A DNA stretch of 64,000 bases from G965240465 sp965249525 (GTDB lineage Bacteria > SAR324 > JACQKK01), in contig OZ252237.1 of assembly GCA_965249525.1 (NCBI GenBank), forward strand, positions 682,001 to 746,000, read 5' to 3'. Under the pieces are notes generated by a model. That model saw only the letters and a list, made by a program, of their open reading frames with translations. It was not told where the DNA came from and made no database searches. Both the position numbers and the translations under genes were made by a program. Within the stretch, counting starts at the first letter, position 1. Every line of letters begins with the position of its first letter. This document shows positions 60,784 to 64,000 of the stretch, piece by piece.

Positions 60784-62403
60784 TTAAAAACCATAGACAA
60801 AGCGCACAATTCCCTGGGTGAAATCATCAGGAGCATCAACAGGAGCGTCCTGGCTGCGCAGGCGAAAGGCTTCTTCTGCTGCAATGTGGTTCAGTTCCAT
60901 TACCAGAAAGGCTTGATGTCGCAAAGGGGTTTGCCATTTTATATTGAATTCTGTGCCAATGTCACTGACTAAGCTGCCCAGGGCATTGAGGATTGGGTTG
61001 TTATAACTTAACCCATGGGCTGTCATAGAGAAAAGAAAACCGGGCTTGTCAGGGTTCAACCAACGATATCCCAGGCTGCTCATCCGAACATTATTGACCG
61101 AGTGGCCTAATCCGCCGCCGTCATAGAAGGAGGGACCAGAACCGTTAAAAAACAACGGACTGCCACGGTAAGAACCAGGGACAATTTCATAATAACCTTC
61201 CATTGCACGGGCATAAGCATCGTTAGCAGCAGGATCTTGATATTCATCGCCAGATGCGTTCATGGCCTGCAGCACTAGTTCATTCTGGTTAAAGAAAACA
61301 GTAAATTCGGTTTCATAGAAGCTGCCTTTGTAAGAGAAAAGGTTTTCTTCTTCCCCGCTGAACAGAGTCTGTCCCTCGTAGCCACCTTTGGGTTGGCGAT
61401 AAGGATGGTACACGCGATCTCCTTGAGCGCTTAGGACTTGCAGACGCAAATTCAGGCGTGGATTTTCCCATTCCAATTGAAAGCCGAATATATCCAGGTC
61501 TTTTACATCATAGTAAATAGGAACTTCCAATGTATTGCCATCATCATCAGTAAAGTTATCAGCCACCAGATTGGGATTATCAGCAGCTATGTGGGGAGAA
61601 GAGGCATTAAAGAAGTTGGGACCGAAGTTATGTCCCAGAGGGATATTGTTTTCACTATAGCTGAATTGCAGGAACTCATTGACCAGGCGGCGTTTGCGGC
61701 CACCTTCGGCTGCTTCGTCCCAAAAGGTGTAACGCAGGCTGATATGGTTAATGATATCTGACGAACCATTGCCTAAAAAAGCCATCCCAAAGGGGACACA
61801 CCAACTTTTCGCTTGACACCCAAAGGTAATGGCGGGAATGACGGCATCAAACACGGCCCCTCTATTTCCTCCGATAGCCAAGTGCTGCTTCCCGATATAT
61901 ACGGGAGAACGCGGGTTGAGATCATATTGCAGCCATGCCTCACGCAAGGCGACCCCGCTGTCTGGGGCTTCTTCTTGACGCTGAGAAACACGGTTGCTGT
62001 TGCTTCGCAAGTCGTTGCTCTTCAATGCATTATCTCCCAATTGCAGTATCATATTGATGGAGACATCGGGATGCACCACAGTACGCAACCCAAATCGCAA
62101 ATCCTGATACAACGAGCTCCCTTTTTTTTCTTCAAGCTGTGTGCGCAATTCATTGTTGTTGCGGGTGCGCAGCCATGCGGAAAATTCAGCATCAGCCTCT
62201 ACTCCTTTTAGTATCAATAAGCGTTCTTCCACCTCTTCATATTCGCCCCTTTCTACAGGTTGAAAATTTACCTGGGCCTGGACTATATGTGGGCGCCAAC
62301 ACAAAAATGCACCCAGCAGCAGCAAGATGAACATATATCTTGCTGGCATGCCTGCGAGAAGCTGTGGTACTGAAATTTTCCATTGGTGCTGTATAGACAT
62401 CAT
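60784..62403 (-). CDS. Outer-membrane beta-barrel protein (alginate-export/porin-like)
   Basis: An exported protein of about 539 residues. A hydrophobic stretch (MFILLLLGAFLCWRPHIVQA) precedes AQVNFQPVERG, a signal peptide with VQA as cleavage site. The mature part alternates polar and aromatic residues as in barrel strands, and it ends IVRFVYGF with the C-terminal Phe recognised by BAM. It resembles the alginate-export/long barrel porins by YIGKQHLAIGGNRG and FQLEWENPRLNLRLQVLSAQ. Start uncertain: ATGs at 62403, 62349 and 62334 are possible. Substrate unknown; a link with the polysaccharide locus 40 kb away is only a thought. Confidence 0.7.
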   Translation of the reverse strand: MMSIQHQWKISVPQLLAGMPARYMFILLLLGAFLCWRPHIVQAQVNFQPVERGEYEEVEERLLILKGVEADAEFSAWLRTRNNNELRTQLEEKKGSSLYQDLRFGLRTVVHPDVSINMILQLGDNALKSNDLRSNSNRVSQRQEEAPDSGVALREAWLQYDLNPRSPVYIGKQHLAIGGNRGAVFDAVIPAITFGCQAKSWCVPFGMAFLGNGSSDIINHISLRYTFWDEAAEGGRKRRLVNEFLQFSYSENNIPLGHNFGPNFFNASSPHIAADNPNLVADNFTDDDGNTLEVPIYYDVKDLDIFGFQLEWENPRLNLRLQVLSAQGDRVYHPYRQPKGGYEGQTLFSGEEENLFSYKGSFYETEFTVFFNQNELVLQAMNASGDEYQDPAANDAYARAMEGYYEIVPGSYRGSPLFFNGSGPSFYDGGGLGHSVNNVRMSSLGYRWLNPDKPGFLFSMTAHGLSYNNPILNALGSLVSDIGTEFNIKWQTPLRHQAFLVMELNHIAAEEAFRLRSQDAPVDAPDDFTQGIVRFVYGF

Positions 62404-62553
62404 GCGCTTTATGGTTGAGATGGAATGGGTGCGAGGACTATGTTTCTGCAGACCATAGCAAACCCTATCTGGCTTGGAAGAGCAATGGAGAAAGAAAGCA
62501 TGGGTGAGTGAAGTTGATTTCAGCGACATAACCAAGTAAAGACAACAAAGGAT

Positions 62554-63678
62554 TTATTTGTTCAGCTTTTCCAGCTGCTGCAGTACGAGTTCACCCATTT
62601 GCTGACAACCTACCTTTTGAAGGGGAGAAGCTTCAGTTGTAGGGGCATCATCCATGACTTGGTAGATGTCCGGAGTGCGATAGTTGGTAAGAACTTCTGT
62701 GATGGCTTGCCGAAGGCGGTCATCGTATTGTGGCAAACGCAAGGTATAGCGGAACAGCATCCCGATGGAAAGCATCATAGCCAGTGGGTTGGCGGAGTCT
62801 TGGCCGGCGATATCTGGAGCTGAGCCATGAACAGGTTCATATAGTGCATGTTTTTCACCGAGACTGGCAGAAGGTAACATTCCGATGGAACCGGTTAGCA
62901 CAGCAGCAGTATCGCTGAGGATGTCTCCGAACAGATTGCCAGTGACCATGGTATCAAAGTGTTTGGGTTCTCTCACCAGCTGCATGACAGCGTTATCTAC
63001 ATACATGTGTTCTAGGGCAACAGAGGGAAATTCTTTGGCTATTTCACAAGCTATTTCACGCCACAGCATGGAGACTTCTAGTACATTGGCTTTGTCAACG
63101 GAGCATAGCCTTTGGCGACGCACTTGTGCTGTTTGGAAAGCTGTACGCATGATACGTGTGATTTCTTTTTCGTGATAGCGCATGGTGTTAAAGGCTTCGC
63201 GCTGCCCTGGGATATCGTTGGTGCGCCCACGAGGCTGGCCAAAATAGATACCTCCAGTGAGTTCACGTACCACCATGATGTCGCAATCTTGCACCAGAGT
63301 GGGTTTCAAGCTGGATGCGTGTACAAGTTGGCGATGTACTTGCGCAGGGCGTAGATTAGCAAACAACTGGAGTGAGGCGCGTAGACGCAGCAAACCGCTT
63401 TCTGGTTTTTTCTCTGGTGGAAGTGTATCCCACTTAGGTCCACCGACAGCCCCCAGCAGTACGGCATCGGCTTGGGATGCTAGCTGCAAGGTGTCTTCAG
63501 GGAGGGGGTCTGCGGTCTGATCATAAGCGGTTCCACCTACATGAGCTTGCTGTATGTTTGTAGCTATTCCCGCTTGGCGTGCCAACAAATGTAGTACTGC
63601 CAAACCTTGCTGCATTACTTCTGGACCAATTCCATCGCCTGGCAAGGCGGCAATATTCAAGGCACGGGTGGTATTCAT
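62554..63678 (-). CDS. leuB: 3-isopropylmalate dehydrogenase
   Basis: A 374-residue NAD-dependent beta-decarboxylating dehydrogenase of leucine synthesis. AALPGDGIGPEVM at the N-terminus, LLGAVGGPKWD, VRELTGGIYFGQPRG, and the metal-site VTGNLFGDILSD are all intact, and GSIGMLPSASLGE is the LeuB-specific loop. leuC and leuD are not adjacent. It overlaps the MBL-fold gene's end by 4 nt (ATGA), so the two are coupled. Confidence 0.97.
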   Translation of the reverse strand: MNTTRALNIAALPGDGIGPEVMQQGLAVLHLLARQAGIATNIQQAHVGGTAYDQTADPLPEDTLQLASQADAVLLGAVGGPKWDTLPPEKKPESGLLRLRASLQLFANLRPAQVHRQLVHASSLKPTLVQDCDIMVVRELTGGIYFGQPRGRTNDIPGQREAFNTMRYHEKEITRIMRTAFQTAQVRRQRLCSVDKANVLEVSMLWREIACEIAKEFPSVALEHMYVDNAVMQLVREPKHFDTMVTGNLFGDILSDTAAVLTGSIGMLPSASLGEKHALYEPVHGSAPDIAGQDSANPLAMMLSIGMLFRYTLRLPQYDDRLRQAITEVLTNYRTPDIYQVMDDAPTTEASPLQKVGCQQMGELVLQQLEKLNK

Positions 63679-64000
63679 GGAACCGACTTGCCCTGCATGT
63701 AGGGATTATGGGTGCGTTCATAGCCGATGGTACTGGTGGGTCTATCACGATTGTAATGGTGACCGGGTGCCACTTTGATTTCATCATCTAGTTTTGCCAG
63801 TCGGAAAAGTGATTGTTGCAAGAGGGCGGGGTTGCTACCTGGAAGGTCGGTGCGGCCACAGCTGCCGCAAAAGAGTGTGTCTCCAGTAAACAACAGGTTA
63901 TCCACCAAGAAACACTGTGAACCTGGAGTATGTCCGGGAGTATGCAGGCAGGTAATATGCATGTTAGCAATTTCTAACCGCTGTCCTTCTTGCGTAGTTT
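63675..64000 (-). CDS. MBL-fold metallo-hydrolase, partial (N-terminus beyond window)
   Basis: The frame is open to the window end, giving 108 C-terminal residues. HTPGHTPGSQCFLVDNLLFT followed by GDTLFCGSCGRTDLPGS is the classic second metal site of glyoxalase II/ETHE1/GloB-like hydrolases, and APGHHYNRDRPTSTIGYER contains the third His. The CGRTDLPGS motif favours the glyoxalase-II-like group. The HxHxDH motif must lie outside the window. Confidence 0.88.
   Translation of the reverse strand, partial: TTQEGQRLEIANMHITCLHTPGHTPGSQCFLVDNLLFTGDTLFCGSCGRTDLPGSNPALLQQSLFRLAKLDDEIKVAPGHHYNRDRPTSTIGYERTHNPYMQGKSVP

Overview
The window reads as a gene-dense chromosomal segment of a Gram-negative bacterium of proteobacterial type with moderate GC. 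Signs of this are an ssrA/smpB pair, MEP-pathway dxr, cdsA-dxr-rseP order, outer-membrane lipoproteins, a beta-barrel porin and a PII/glutamine synthetase operon. Three traits recall deltaproteobacteria in the old broad sense (Bdellovibrionota, Myxococcota, SAR324-like lineages): an atpZ-atpI-atpB-atpE operon whose c subunit carries a signal peptide, a giant fused acyl-CoA carboxylase, and a selenocysteine-containing radical SAM protein. This placement is inference. No rRNA is present to settle it.

Layout. 1-16.5 kb is mostly housekeeping: cinA (cut by the window edge), an unknown gene, pcm, nadE, glnB-glnA, purB, an aminotransferase, coaE, wecB-wecC, gor, and a radical SAM gene that is read through a UGA into a CUAEP tail with a bSECIS hairpin. 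16.6-22.7 kb is a small polysaccharide-degradation locus: two tandem near-identical sulfatases and a three-part lipoprotein with a seven-bladed propeller, a PPC-like domain and a GH16-type catalytic domain. 22.8-33.3 kb holds a DUF255 protein, a LolB-like lipoprotein, tRNA-Asn, a fused AAA ATPase/TOPRIM (PARIS/OLD-like) candidate defence gene, an AlkD-type repair gene, tlyA, rseP, dxr and cdsA. 33.6-39.9 kb holds a 1531-residue carboxylase (CT-alpha, CT-beta, biotin carboxylase, BCCP in one chain), purN, smpB and tmRNA. 40-43.6 kb is a short accessory stretch just downstream of ssrA: FAD monooxygenase, YCII-like protein, a second AlkD-like protein and an MFS exporter. An atypical argF-like gene follows.

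44.7-57.2 kb is the most striking region. It is one 12.5-kb minus-strand block of virion genes: large terminase, DUF935 portal, Mu I-like protease with a nested scaffold, decoration protein, major capsid protein, connector/completion proteins, tail tube, tail-assembly chaperone with a textbook -1 frameshift site, a very short tape measure, and tail-tip proteins. No integrase, repressor, replication, small terminase or lysis gene is visible and no frame is broken. It looks like a domesticated, gene-transfer-agent-like particle locus, or a stripped prophage kept under selection, with a Mu-type head and a short siphovirus-type tail.

57.5-64 kb returns to housekeeping: atpE, atpB, atpI, atpZ, hemL, an outer-membrane barrel protein, leuB, and an MBL-fold hydrolase cut by the window end.
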